Shown: positions 8,088 through 15,485 of the stretch, in pieces
Position numbering within the stretch: the stretch's first letter is position 1
Layout: each line of letters starts with the position of its first letter
From: Stenotrophomonas rhizophila
GTDB taxonomy: Bacteria > Pseudomonadota > Gammaproteobacteria > Xanthomonadales > Xanthomonadaceae
Length of the DNA: 64,000 nt
Assembly (NCBI RefSeq): GCF_007667275.1
Contig: NZ_VDQT01000001.1
Location: forward strand, 1 to 64,000
Direction: 5' to 3'
Program-made: the position numbers and the translations under genes
Notes under the pieces: generated by a model
The model's input: only the letters and a program-made list of their open reading frames with translations
The model's database searches: none
Told to the model about the DNA's origin: nothing

Positions 8088-10376
8088 GTGTACTTCAAGT
8101 CACTGGATTACCCGATCATCGTCATCGACGCCGACTACGAGTCCCCGCGCATCGGTGGCATCCTGATCCGTGCGTTGGTCGAGGAACTGCGCGGAAACGA
8201 CCAGCGCGTGCTGTGCGGGCTCACCCTGGCCGACGCGCAGGCAGGGGCGCGGACCTATGTGGCCGCCTCGGCGGTGCTGATCTCCATCGATGGCACCGAA
8301 GACGAGCCGACCGAGTTCCAGCGCCTGCTCGGCTTCCTCCGCGAGCAGAGCGCCCGCCGGGGCAGCCTGCCGGTGTTCCTGTACGGCGAGCGGCGCACCA
8401 TCGAGAAGGTGCCCAGCAAGCTGCTCAAGTACGTACATGGCTACATCTTCCTGTTCGAGGACACCAAGAACTTCATCGCGCGGCAGGTGATGCGCGCGGC
8501 TGAAGATTACATGCAGAACCTGCTGCCGCCGTTCTTCAAGGCGCTGATCCACCATTCCGCCGAATCCAATTATTCCTGGCACACGCCCGGTCACGCCGGC
8601 GGCGTGGCGTTCACCAAGTCGCCGGTGGGACGCGCGTTCCATCAGTTCTATGGCGAAAACACGCTGCGCAGCGACCTGTCCATTTCGGTGCCCGAGCTGG
8701 GCTCTCTGCTGGACCACAGCGGCCCGATCAAGGCCGCCGAGAATGAAGCAGCGGCCAACTTCGGCGCCGACCATACCTTTTTCGTCACCAACGGCACCTC
8801 CACCGCGAACAAGATCGTCTGGCACGGCACGGTGGGGCGCGGCGATGTGGTGTTCGTCGACCGCAACTGCCACAAGTCGCTGCTGCACGCGCTGATCATG
8901 ACCGGCGGCGTGCCGGTGTACTTCACCCCCAGCCGCAACGCGCACGGCATCATCGGGCCGATCAGCCTGGACCAGTTCACGCCCGAATCCCTGCAGCAGG
9001 CCATCGCCGCCAACCCGCTGGCCAGCAGGGCGTACAAGGCCGGCTCCAAGCCACGCATCGCGGTGGTGACCAATTCCACCTACGACGGCCTGTGCTACAA
9101 CGCCGAGAAGATCGCCGAGGAGATCGGCAGCGCGGTGGATTTCCTGCATTTTGACGAGGCGTGGTACGCCTATGCCGCGTTCCATCCGTTCTACGAGAAC
9201 CATTACGGCATGGCCAAGGGCAAGCCGCGCGGGCAGGACGCGATCATCTTCACCACCCATTCCACCCACAAGCTGCTGGCCGCCTTCTCGCAGGCCTCGA
9301 TGATCCACGTGCGCAATGCCGCGACCCGTGAGCTGGATGCCGAGCGTTTCAACGAAGCCTTCATGATGCATACCTCCACCAGCCCGCATTACGGGGTGAT
9401 TGCCGCCTGCGATGTGGCCTCGAAGATGATGGAGGGGGCGGCCGGCGAATCGCTGGTGCAGGAGATGCACGATGAGGCGATCGCGTTCCGTCGCGCCATG
9501 CTGCACGTGCGCGAGGACCTGGGCCGCGACGACTGGTGGTTCAGCGTGTGGCAGCCGGACAAACTGGAGCGTGCGCTCGGCAAGGGCGACGCGCCGGTGC
9601 CGCTGGTGGCCAAGCGCGCCGAGTGGTACCTGCAGCCGGACGCGCACTGGCACGGCTTCGATGGGCTGGTGGAGGATTACGTGCTGATCGACCCGATCAA
9701 GGTCACCCTGTTGACCCCGGGGTTGTCGATCGACGGCGAGATGGGCCAGCTGGGCATCCCGGCGGCGGTGCTGAGCAAGTTCCTGTGGGCGCGCGGGATC
9801 ACGGTGGAGAAGACCAACCTGTACTCGGTGCTGTTCCTGTTCTCGATGGGCATCACCAAGGGCAAGTGGAGTACCCTGGTGACCGAGCTGATGGCCTTCA
9901 AGGAGCTGTTCGACAGCAATGCGCCGCTTACCCGCGCATTGCCGGACCTCGCCGCGGACTACCCGGTTGCGTATGCCGGCTGGGGCCTGCGCGATCTGTG
10001 CGAGGCCCTGCATGGCTTCAACCGCGACTTCGGGGTGGCGCAGGTGATGCGGGCGATGTACGTGGACCTGCCCGAGCCGGTGATGACCCCGGCCGAGGCC
10101 TACGACCACCTGGTGCGCGGGCAGATCGAGCGGGTCGACATCGAGGCGATCAGCGGACGCATCGCCGGCACCATGCTGGTGCCGTACCCGCCGGGCATTC
10201 CCACCATCATGCCCGGCGAGCGGTTCGGTGCCGCCGACGAGCCTATCATCCAGTCGCTGCGCATCGCCCGCGAGCAGAACGCACGCTTCCCGGGCTTCGA
10301 GTCGGACGTGCACGGGCTTATCATCGACCTTGACGGCGATGTGCCGAGCTACAAGGTGGAGGTGCTGAAGACCTGA
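8088..10376 (+). CDS. adiA: Acid-inducible-type arginine decarboxylase (AdiA-like)
   Basis: A 762-residue PLP enzyme of the fold I Orn/Lys/Arg decarboxylase group. It has an N-terminal response-regulator-like wing domain (about 1-130), a linker, the PLP domain with Schiff-base lysine Lys395 in THSTHKLLAAFSQ, and a C-terminal domain ending FPGFESDVHG. Length and blocks such as SWHTPGHAGG, DRNCHKS and HGFxxxxxxYxxxDPIKV fit AdiA (755 residues) better than the shorter lysine enzymes. GTG at 8088 is chosen because CCAGGAG lies seven bases upstream. The reaction consumes a proton (arginine to agmatine plus CO2), giving acid resistance together with the antiporter. Confidence 0.87.
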   Translation: MYFKSLDYPIIVIDADYESPRIGGILIRALVEELRGNDQRVLCGLTLADAQAGARTYVAASAVLISIDGTEDEPTEFQRLLGFLREQSARRGSLPVFLYGERRTIEKVPSKLLKYVHGYIFLFEDTKNFIARQVMRAAEDYMQNLLPPFFKALIHHSAESNYSWHTPGHAGGVAFTKSPVGRAFHQFYGENTLRSDLSISVPELGSLLDHSGPIKAAENEAAANFGADHTFFVTNGTSTANKIVWHGTVGRGDVVFVDRNCHKSLLHALIMTGGVPVYFTPSRNAHGIIGPISLDQFTPESLQQAIAANPLASRAYKAGSKPRIAVVTNSTYDGLCYNAEKIAEEIGSAVDFLHFDEAWYAYAAFHPFYENHYGMAKGKPRGQDAIIFTTHSTHKLLAAFSQASMIHVRNAATRELDAERFNEAFMMHTSTSPHYGVIAACDVASKMMEGAAGESLVQEMHDEAIAFRRAMLHVREDLGRDDWWFSVWQPDKLERALGKGDAPVPLVAKRAEWYLQPDAHWHGFDGLVEDYVLIDPIKVTLLTPGLSIDGEMGQLGIPAAVLSKFLWARGITVEKTNLYSVLFLFSMGITKGKWSTLVTELMAFKELFDSNAPLTRALPDLAADYPVAYAGWGLRDLCEALHGFNRDFGVAQVMRAMYVDLPEPVMTPAEAYDHLVRGQIERVDIEAISGRIAGTMLVPYPPGIPTIMPGERFGAADEPIIQSLRIAREQNARFPGFESDVHGLIIDLDGDVPSYKVEVLKT

Positions 10377-10402
10377 GCCGCGGCCAGGATCTTCGGCAGG
10401 CG

Positions 10403-11305
10403 ATGGATACGGCACGCGAGCAGCGGATCCTCAAGTTTTCAATCGGAGTCACGGTGGCGGTCAGCGCCACCGGCTTCATCGGTGGCCTGCTGGTGGGGTC
10501 GCAGGCGATCCTGTTCGACGGTGTGTACAGCCTGGTCGACGTGGCGCTGACCCTGGTGGCATTGGCGGTGCTTCGATTGCTGGGCCGCGAGGGCAGCCCG
10601 CGCTTCCAGTACGGCTACTGGCACCTGGAACCGATGGTGGAGGCGCTGGGCGGCGCGATCCTCGCGCTGGCCTGCATCTATGCGTTGGCCAATTCGATCA
10701 TCGGCCTCACCACCGGCGGGCACGTGGTGCGAGCAGGGCCGGCCTTGATGTGGGCGACCCTGTTGTGCGTCAGCAACCTGGGCATGGCCGCCTTCGTGCG
10801 CGTGCATGCGGCGCGGTTGCGCTCGCCGTTGCTGTGGCTGGACGTGCGCGCGTGGCTGCTCAGCGGCATGATGAGCCTGGCCGTGGTGCTGGCGTTCGCC
10901 CTGGCGCTGCTGCTGGAAGGCGGCGACCAAGCGCACTGGATTCCCTTCCTCGATCCGCTGGTGCTGGCGATCATCAGCCTGGCGGTGTTGCCGGTGCCGC
11001 TGCGCGGTGCGTGGAAGGCCATGCGTGAAGTGCTGCAGGTGGCACCCGACACCCTGGATGCGCGCGTGCAGACGGTGATGACGCAGTTCATCGCCGAGCA
11101 TGGCTACCTGGGCTTCACCAGCCATGTCGCCAAGATGGGGCGCATGCGCTTCGTCGAGATCCACATCCTGACCCACCCTGACACGGTGATCGGCACCATC
11201 GGCAGCGTGGATGCGCTGCGCGATGAGATTGCCGAGCGCCTGGATGCGCGGGGGAGTGAGTTCTGGTTGACGATTGATTTCACCGCGGATCCGGCCTGGA
11301 CCTGA
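10403..11305 (+). CDS. Cation diffusion facilitator family transporter
   Basis: A 300-residue inner-membrane protein with a run of N-terminal helices (ILFDGVYSLVDVALTLVAL carries the Asp pair of helix 2 in CDF proteins; a second acidic helix follows with DVRAWLLSG) and a short cytoplasmic C-terminal alpha/beta domain (FVEIHILTHPDTVIGTIGSVDALRDEI). Six helices and domain order fit the CDF family, which exports divalent metal ions by proton exchange. It lies 26 bases after adiA on the same strand, so may be co-transcribed, but a functional tie to arginine decarboxylation is not evident. Confidence 0.75.
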   Translation: MDTAREQRILKFSIGVTVAVSATGFIGGLLVGSQAILFDGVYSLVDVALTLVALAVLRLLGREGSPRFQYGYWHLEPMVEALGGAILALACIYALANSIIGLTTGGHVVRAGPALMWATLLCVSNLGMAAFVRVHAARLRSPLLWLDVRAWLLSGMMSLAVVLAFALALLLEGGDQAHWIPFLDPLVLAIISLAVLPVPLRGAWKAMREVLQVAPDTLDARVQTVMTQFIAEHGYLGFTSHVAKMGRMRFVEIHILTHPDTVIGTIGSVDALRDEIAERLDARGSEFWLTIDFTADPAWT

Positions 11306-11333
11306 TGCCGCTGGGCTGAGAGGCCTGACAGTT

Positions 11334-11367
11334 CGATACGTTTCATATACGATACGTATATATCGAT
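11334..11367 (+). promoter_or_regulatory. AT-rich operator-like repeats before the parD-like gene
   Basis: Two direct copies of CGATACGT start at 11334 and 11350, i.e. 16 bases apart, and the second is embedded in the palindrome ATACGTAT (11352-11359) and followed by ATATCGAT. The block is strikingly AT-rich in a GC-rich genome and ends about 16 bases before the ATG of a ribbon-helix-helix-type gene, consistent with an autoregulated promoter. Confidence 0.5.
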
Positions 11368-11383
11368 CTTTCTGGAGCTCCCC

Positions 11384-11596
11384 ATGGGCATCGTCAACAT
11401 TGATGACGAGCTGCACGACAACCTGCGCCGCGCCAGCGGCGTCTCCGGCCGTTCCATCAATGCGCAGGCCGGGTTCTGGATCAAGGTGGGCATGCTGTGC
11501 GAGATGAATCCGGGCATGTCCTACCAGGAAATCGTCAACCGTGAATTGCGGGCGGCCGGGGTGGATCCCGGTGCCCTGCGGGTGGCGGTCGCGTGA
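11384..11596 (+). CDS. ParD-like ribbon-helix-helix protein
   Basis: A 70-residue protein (MGIVNIDDELHDNLRRASGVSGRSINAQ...) with a beta strand and two helices like ParD-type antitoxins and a C-terminal tail that could contact a partner. TCTGGAG precedes the ATG. Its stop overlaps the GTG start of the downstream methionine aminopeptidase gene (GTGA), as antitoxin genes often overlap toxin genes, but there is no ParE/RelE-type toxin nearby. It is probably an autoregulator of its two-gene operon. Confidence 0.75.
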   Translation: MGIVNIDDELHDNLRRASGVSGRSINAQAGFWIKVGMLCEMNPGMSYQEIVNRELRAAGVDPGALRVAVA

Positions 11597-12357
11597 TCAA
11601 GACGGTGGAGGAACAGGCGCTGATGCGGGCGTCGGGGCGCCTGTTGGCGTCGGTGTTCGAGGCGCTGGACCGGCTGCCACTGGAAGGCATGAGCACCCTG
11701 CACGTCAACGACTGGGTGGAGCGCTTCATCGTCGATGAGCTGCACGCTCGTCCAGCCAGCAAGGGGCAGTATGGCTTCGGCTACGTGCTCAACAGTTCCA
11801 TCGACAACGTGGTGTGCCATGGCGTCCCTTCGGCGGACGATGTGCTGCGCAGTGGCAGTATCGTCAATCTGGACATCACGCTGGAGAAGGATGGTTTCAT
11901 TGCCGATTCCAGCAAGACCTACCTGATCGGCGAGGTGGATTTCCAAGCGAAACGCCTGGTGCGCGTCACGCGCGAAGCCATGTGGAAGGGAATAGCGGTG
12001 GTGCGCCCGGGTGCGACGCTGGGCGATGTGGGCTTTGCCATCCAGCAGCACGCAAAGGCGCATGGCTACAGCGTAGTGCGGGAGTTCTGCGGGCACGGTA
12101 TTGGCCGCGAAATGCATGAAGAGCCGCAGGTGCTGCATTACGGCAAGCGTGGCACCGGCATGGAGCTGGAAGCCGGCATGACCTTCACCATCGAGCCGAT
12201 GATCAACCAGGGTCGGGCGGCGATCGACATGAGTGAGGATGGTTGGACCGTGACGACGCGCGATGGAAAGCTGTCGGCGCAGGCGGAGCATACGGTGCTG
12301 GTAACCGACACCGGTGTGGAAGTGCTGACCCTGCGCAGCGACGAACGCCGGGTGTAA
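11593..12357 (+). CDS. map: Type I methionine aminopeptidase
   Basis: A 254-residue pita-bread metallopeptidase that removes N-terminal Met. The five metal ligands of the family are visible: two Asp in NLDITLEKDGFIADSSKTY, His in GHGIGREMHEEP, Glu in TFTIEPMI and Glu in SAQAEHTVLV, plus the substrate His (VVCHGVP). The start is a GTG overlapping the parD-like stop, so expression is probably translationally coupled. Genomes of this group usually carry another map in the ribosomal-protein region; whether this is a second copy cannot be told from the window. Confidence 0.9.
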   Translation: MIKTVEEQALMRASGRLLASVFEALDRLPLEGMSTLHVNDWVERFIVDELHARPASKGQYGFGYVLNSSIDNVVCHGVPSADDVLRSGSIVNLDITLEKDGFIADSSKTYLIGEVDFQAKRLVRVTREAMWKGIAVVRPGATLGDVGFAIQQHAKAHGYSVVREFCGHGIGREMHEEPQVLHYGKRGTGMELEAGMTFTIEPMINQGRAAIDMSEDGWTVTTRDGKLSAQAEHTVLVTDTGVEVLTLRSDERRV

Positions 12358-12385
12358 CGCCGGGACCGCAGGTACATCCGCCACC

Positions 12386-12493
12386 GTAGAGCCGGGCTCT
12401 GCCCGGCGGGAACATCCGACCCATTTGTAGCGCCGGGCTCTGCCCGGCAGGGACGTCCGACATGTTGGCCAGCCGGGCAGAGCCCGGCTCTAC
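12386..12493. repeat. Three SMAG-type REP hairpins
   Basis: GTAG-headed imperfect palindromes at 12386-12408 (plus), 12427-12448 (plus) and 12471-12493 (minus), each with a GCCGGGC TCT GCCCGGC stem. The inverted pair can also fold as one larger structure. They lie between map and the first copy of the duplicated gene. Confidence 0.85.
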
Positions 12494-12501
12494 GCCGGGA
12501 T

Positions 12502-12710
12502 AACACTTCCCGGATTATGTTTAAGCCTCACGGGGGTGAATCGCGAGCAGTGAGCTGCGCTCAACGGGCTTTGCGTTGCCGTGTCCTGTGCGTGGATTTC
12601 TGTTCGGTGCAGCCTTCGGGGCCGGTGTGCCGATTCGTCGTGCATGTCTCCCATGCTTGCGATCCAGTTGGTCGATGAATACTGACCGCAGGTTGTCCTA
12701 CATGGGAGTG
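12502..12710 (+). other. Conserved untranslated leader, copy A
   Basis: Non-coding region nearly identical to 14130-14338 before copy B. It contains a possible 13-codon reading frame at 12644-12685 (MSPMLAIQLVDEY, then TGA), matched in copy B at 14272-14313 (MSPMLAIQLVDEF). The two substitutions there are one silent and one Tyr/Phe change. GGGAG at 12704-12708 is the ribosome site of the main gene. Confidence 0.5.
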
Positions 12711-12717
12711 AATGACG

Positions 12718-13785
12718 ATGAGCAGCGAAAGCCTCGAAGGCCTCGAAAGCCCTGAGGGCTTCAATATCGTGGTGAATCAACCATCGTTGAGCAGCGATGG
12801 GCCGAAGTCGAACAAACCTTGGACGTACTTGACCATGTTCAAGGTTACCTGTCAGGGAAGCGACAAGATACGTTGTCCCGTCTATGCAAATGGACGCCAG
12901 CAGATACCGATTCAGATCAACATCGAGGCGCGCGATGAGGATGGCGTGGTTGTAGATGTCAATCATGGCAGGCTTTATCTCAATCTAGTCCTGTACGACG
13001 ACGTCGAGGTATTTCCCAAGGAGCTTGGGCGTTCTGGAAGCGAGAACTCCAAGTATATTTATCAGTGGCCAATAGGAAATGCACCCGCAACTGCATGCGA
13101 ACTTGCTCATGGGTCGCTCCCGTTTGAGGACGTAGAGAGCACGCAAACGGTGATGCAGTTCGTTACCGCAAACAAGGTGGGCACTTACAAGCTCGGCGCA
13201 CGTTGCAGATCGCCTGGGTGGGTTCTCTTCACAACAACTACGCCAAACCCTTCACGGGGGAAATTTGACAGTTGGCTGCTCATTGATGCGCGGGAGCCGG
13301 TTCCGATGCCCTGGGATGAGTTTGGAATGTCGCGCGAGGACGCCTATAACAGTAGAGAATGGGACCTTGATCTATACTACATTTATTTCAAGGACGTTAA
13401 TCTCAGAATCGTGGATAGCGTCAGCTATGGATCTGCCGTCCACGACATGCCACATTACTCTTGGAACAAGGGCGGCAAGCAAATTCACCACGTCACCTAT
13501 CGGGCAAATGAGCGCAGGATGGTGCGGCATCGTTCATGTGCAGATCCCAGTAACTATCTCAACTTCTATGTCAATTCGCGCGCGGGGCAGGCAACCGCGG
13601 CACGCGTCACGGATACGCGTCCATGCGGAAGTTTTCATTCCGATCCACGTGTGATGGGATACATCAATCAGTATGGAAACGAAAGCCGGGTCATGATCAA
13701 GGGTTCCTCTGACGGGAACACATTGCACCTGCGAGATCCGCACAGCAAAGACGAGGATCCGGTCGAGGGGGAGAGCGGCGAATAG
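12718..13785 (+). CDS. Protein of unknown function, tandem paralogue A
   Basis: A 355-residue protein I do not recognise. No signal peptide, membrane segment or known catalytic motif is seen. The N-terminal block (about residues 15-80: NIVVNQPSLS..., VTCQG, CPVYANGRQQIPIQI, EARDEDGVVVDV) looks beta-rich and is almost unchanged in paralogue B, as are KVGTYKLGARCRSPGWVLFT and YINQYGNES near the C-terminus; residues 225-310 are variable. ATG 12718 is preferred over ATG 12712 because GGGAG lies nine bases upstream and only this ATG is shared with copy B. Base composition is clearly less GC-rich than its neighbours, suggesting acquisition by transfer. Confidence 0.7.
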   Translation: MSSESLEGLESPEGFNIVVNQPSLSSDGPKSNKPWTYLTMFKVTCQGSDKIRCPVYANGRQQIPIQINIEARDEDGVVVDVNHGRLYLNLVLYDDVEVFPKELGRSGSENSKYIYQWPIGNAPATACELAHGSLPFEDVESTQTVMQFVTANKVGTYKLGARCRSPGWVLFTTTTPNPSRGKFDSWLLIDAREPVPMPWDEFGMSREDAYNSREWDLDLYYIYFKDVNLRIVDSVSYGSAVHDMPHYSWNKGGKQIHHVTYRANERRMVRHRSCADPSNYLNFYVNSRAGQATAARVTDTRPCGSFHSDPRVMGYINQYGNESRVMIKGSSDGNTLHLRDPHSKDEDPVEGESGE

Positions 13786-13946
13786 GTGGACACGGCGGCT
13801 GCGGAAATCGAACCCTGACAAAGTGAAATGGAGCCTGTTCGATGTGTATGTCGGCATCCGTTGGAGAACCATGTTGGGCGTCTCGCCAGGGCCGCCCGGC
13901 TTGATCCGGCGCCCTGCGAATGAGGGTCTCCGAGATCAGGGGCTGC

Positions 13947-13960
13947 GGGGGGGGGGGGGG
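13947..13960. repeat. Homopolymeric G14 tract
   Basis: Fourteen consecutive G residues between the two paralogues, directly left of the map remnant. No supported gene covers it. Such tracts slip during replication, so its length may vary between cells or be a sequencing uncertainty. Confidence 0.85.
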
Positions 13961-14035
13961 CAGGCGCTGATGCGGTCGTCCGTTGACCGAAACCTGCGTA
14001 AGTGCTGACCCGTCGCAGCGAAATCAAGCAGGGCC
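13961..14035 (+). pseudogene. Relic of a second methionine aminopeptidase gene
   Basis: CAGGCGCTGATGCGG at 13961 matches map codons near its 5' end (from 11618), and about 30 bases later AAGTGCTGACCC-TCGCAGCGA-like sequence matches the last codons of map (near 12320-12345). The roughly 0.65 kb between these points in the intact gene is missing. The order map relic, SMAG pair, leader, gene repeats the order map, SMAG, leader, gene upstream. Similarity was judged by eye only. Confidence 0.5.
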
Positions 14036-14054
14036 TGCGGGCACATTCGACCCC

Positions 14055-14121
14055 ATAGCGCCGGGCTCTGCCCGGCCGAGACATCCGACATGGTGGGCAG
14101 CCGGGCAGAGCCCGGCTCTAC
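14055..14121. repeat. Inverted pair of SMAG REP hairpins
   Basis: A plus-oriented unit (TAGCGCCGGGCTCTGCCCGGC from 14056) and a minus-oriented unit ending CGGCTCTAC at 14121, arranged head to head as before copy A. They precede the leader of paralogue B. Confidence 0.8.
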
Positions 14122-14345
14122 GCCGGGATAACAGGTCCCGGATTATGTTGAAGCCTCACGGGGGTGAATCGCGAGCAGTGAGCTGCGCTCAACGGGCTTT
14201 GCGTTGCCGTGTCCTGTGCGTGGATTTCTGTTCGGTGCAGCCCTTGGGGCCGGTGTGCCGATTCGTCGTGCATGTCTCCCATGCTTGCGATCCAGTTGGT
14301 CGATGAGTTCTGACCGCAGATTTTCCAACCTGGGAGTGAGTGACG

Positions 14346-15443
14346 ATGAACAGCGAAAGCCTCGAAAGCCTCGAATGCCTCGAAGGGCCTGAAGGTTTCA
14401 ATATCGTGGTGAACCAACCATCGTTGAGTGTCGACGGCCCGAAGTCCAACAAGCCCTGGAAGTACCTGAGTAAGTTCCAGGTTACCTGCCAGGGACTGGA
14501 AAAGGTGCGCTGTCCCGTTTACGCAAACGGCCGCCAGCAGATACCAATTCAGATCAATATCGAAGCGCGCGACGAGGATGGCGTGGTTGTAGATGTAAAT
14601 CATGGCAGGCTGTATCTAAATCTGGTTCTGTACGACGACGTCGAGGCGTTTCCGTCGGGGCTTGGTCGCTCTGGAACGGAGGATCCTAGATTCATCTATC
14701 AGTGGACCACCGAAAACTTACTGGCAACCGCAGGCGAATCTGAGCATGAGTCGGTTCCGTCCGAGGGCGTGGAGAGCATCCAGACGGTGAAGCAATTCGT
14801 TACCGCCAACAAAGTCGGGACGTATAAGCTTGGCGCTCGTTGCAGGTCCCCGGGGTGGGTCCTCTTCACAACAAACACGCCCAATCCTCCAGAGGGAAAA
14901 TTTGACAGCTGGGTGCTGGTTGATGCGCGGCAACCGGTCGCGATCGGTTGGGACAAGTTTGCCATCACCAGCCCCAGGGATGCCCACAACAGTGGTCCCC
15001 TGGATGTCGACCTGTACTACGTGTACTTCAACGACAAGGATAATACAGCGTTGAGGATCGTTGACTCGATTCACTATAGTGCAGCCCCCGATACCTGCCA
15101 TTACGCCTGGATAAAAGGCTCGTTCCGGATGGAACAGGCAGCTTTCAGGGCACTGCACAAGCGGCTGGTGACATACTCGTCGTGCGGCTACTCGGCGACC
15201 TTCTTTGTCGGTGAGCGGTCCGGAGCGGCAGACGTTGGTCGCATCCGCAACTCAAACGGCAAGCCATGCGGGAACATGAGCTACCACCACGGGCTGGTTG
15301 GGTACATCAATCAATACGGTAACGAATCGAAGGTTGTTATCAGGGCATCTTCGGACGGAAATACCATCTCTTTGGGTAACCCTTCCAGGCCGGACGACTC
15401 CGCGCCCCCCGTTGATGAAGAGGCGGGATCTGCCGACGCTTAA
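14346..15443 (+). CDS. Protein of unknown function, tandem paralogue B
   Basis: A 365-residue paralogue of the gene at 12718, in the same orientation and with the same leader and ribosome site (GGGAG nine bases before the ATG). The N-terminal 80 residues and the segment FVTANKVGTYKLGARCRSPGW are nearly the same as in A. The stretch between DLYYVYFND and VGYINQYGNES has diverged widely, with only scattered cysteines and aromatics kept. It ends in an acidic tail (DDSAPPVDEEAGSADA), as A does. It is cytoplasmic by prediction and of unknown role; convergent with the LytTR operon. Confidence 0.7.
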   Translation: MNSESLESLECLEGPEGFNIVVNQPSLSVDGPKSNKPWKYLSKFQVTCQGLEKVRCPVYANGRQQIPIQINIEARDEDGVVVDVNHGRLYLNLVLYDDVEAFPSGLGRSGTEDPRFIYQWTTENLLATAGESEHESVPSEGVESIQTVKQFVTANKVGTYKLGARCRSPGWVLFTTNTPNPPEGKFDSWVLVDARQPVAIGWDKFAITSPRDAHNSGPLDVDLYYVYFNDKDNTALRIVDSIHYSAAPDTCHYAWIKGSFRMEQAAFRALHKRLVTYSSCGYSATFFVGERSGAADVGRIRNSNGKPCGNMSYHHGLVGYINQYGNESKVVIRASSDGNTISLGNPSRPDDSAPPVDEEAGSADA

Positions 15444-15485
15444 ACCCGGTGCGGCGGTAGTGGCCCAGGCAGGCGGGGATAAGCT

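Larger units (their letters stand above)
12471..15443 (+). repeat. Tandem duplication: REP + leader + gene, two copies
   Basis: Copy A spans 12471-13785 and copy B 14099-15443. Each consists of a minus-oriented SMAG hairpin, a leader of about 200 bases and a roughly 1.1 kb gene. The first 178 leader bases (from 12502 and 14130) differ at only about five positions, while the genes differ much more, chiefly in their last third. Between them lie a G14 tract and a remnant of the map gene, indicating that the duplicated block once included map. Confidence 0.85.

Noticed and set aside
13823..14008. 61-residue plus-strand frame across the G14 tract
   Set aside because: No ribosome site, composition not protein-like, overlaps the map relic.
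12490..14603. Minus-strand frames opposite the duplicated genes and leaders
   Set aside because: They mirror the plus-strand paralogues, start inside their coding regions and have no ribosome sites of their own.
11593..15443. Mobile island with integrase or insertion sequence
   Set aside because: Composition and duplication suggest transfer, but no transposase, integrase, terminal repeats or attachment site could be seen.
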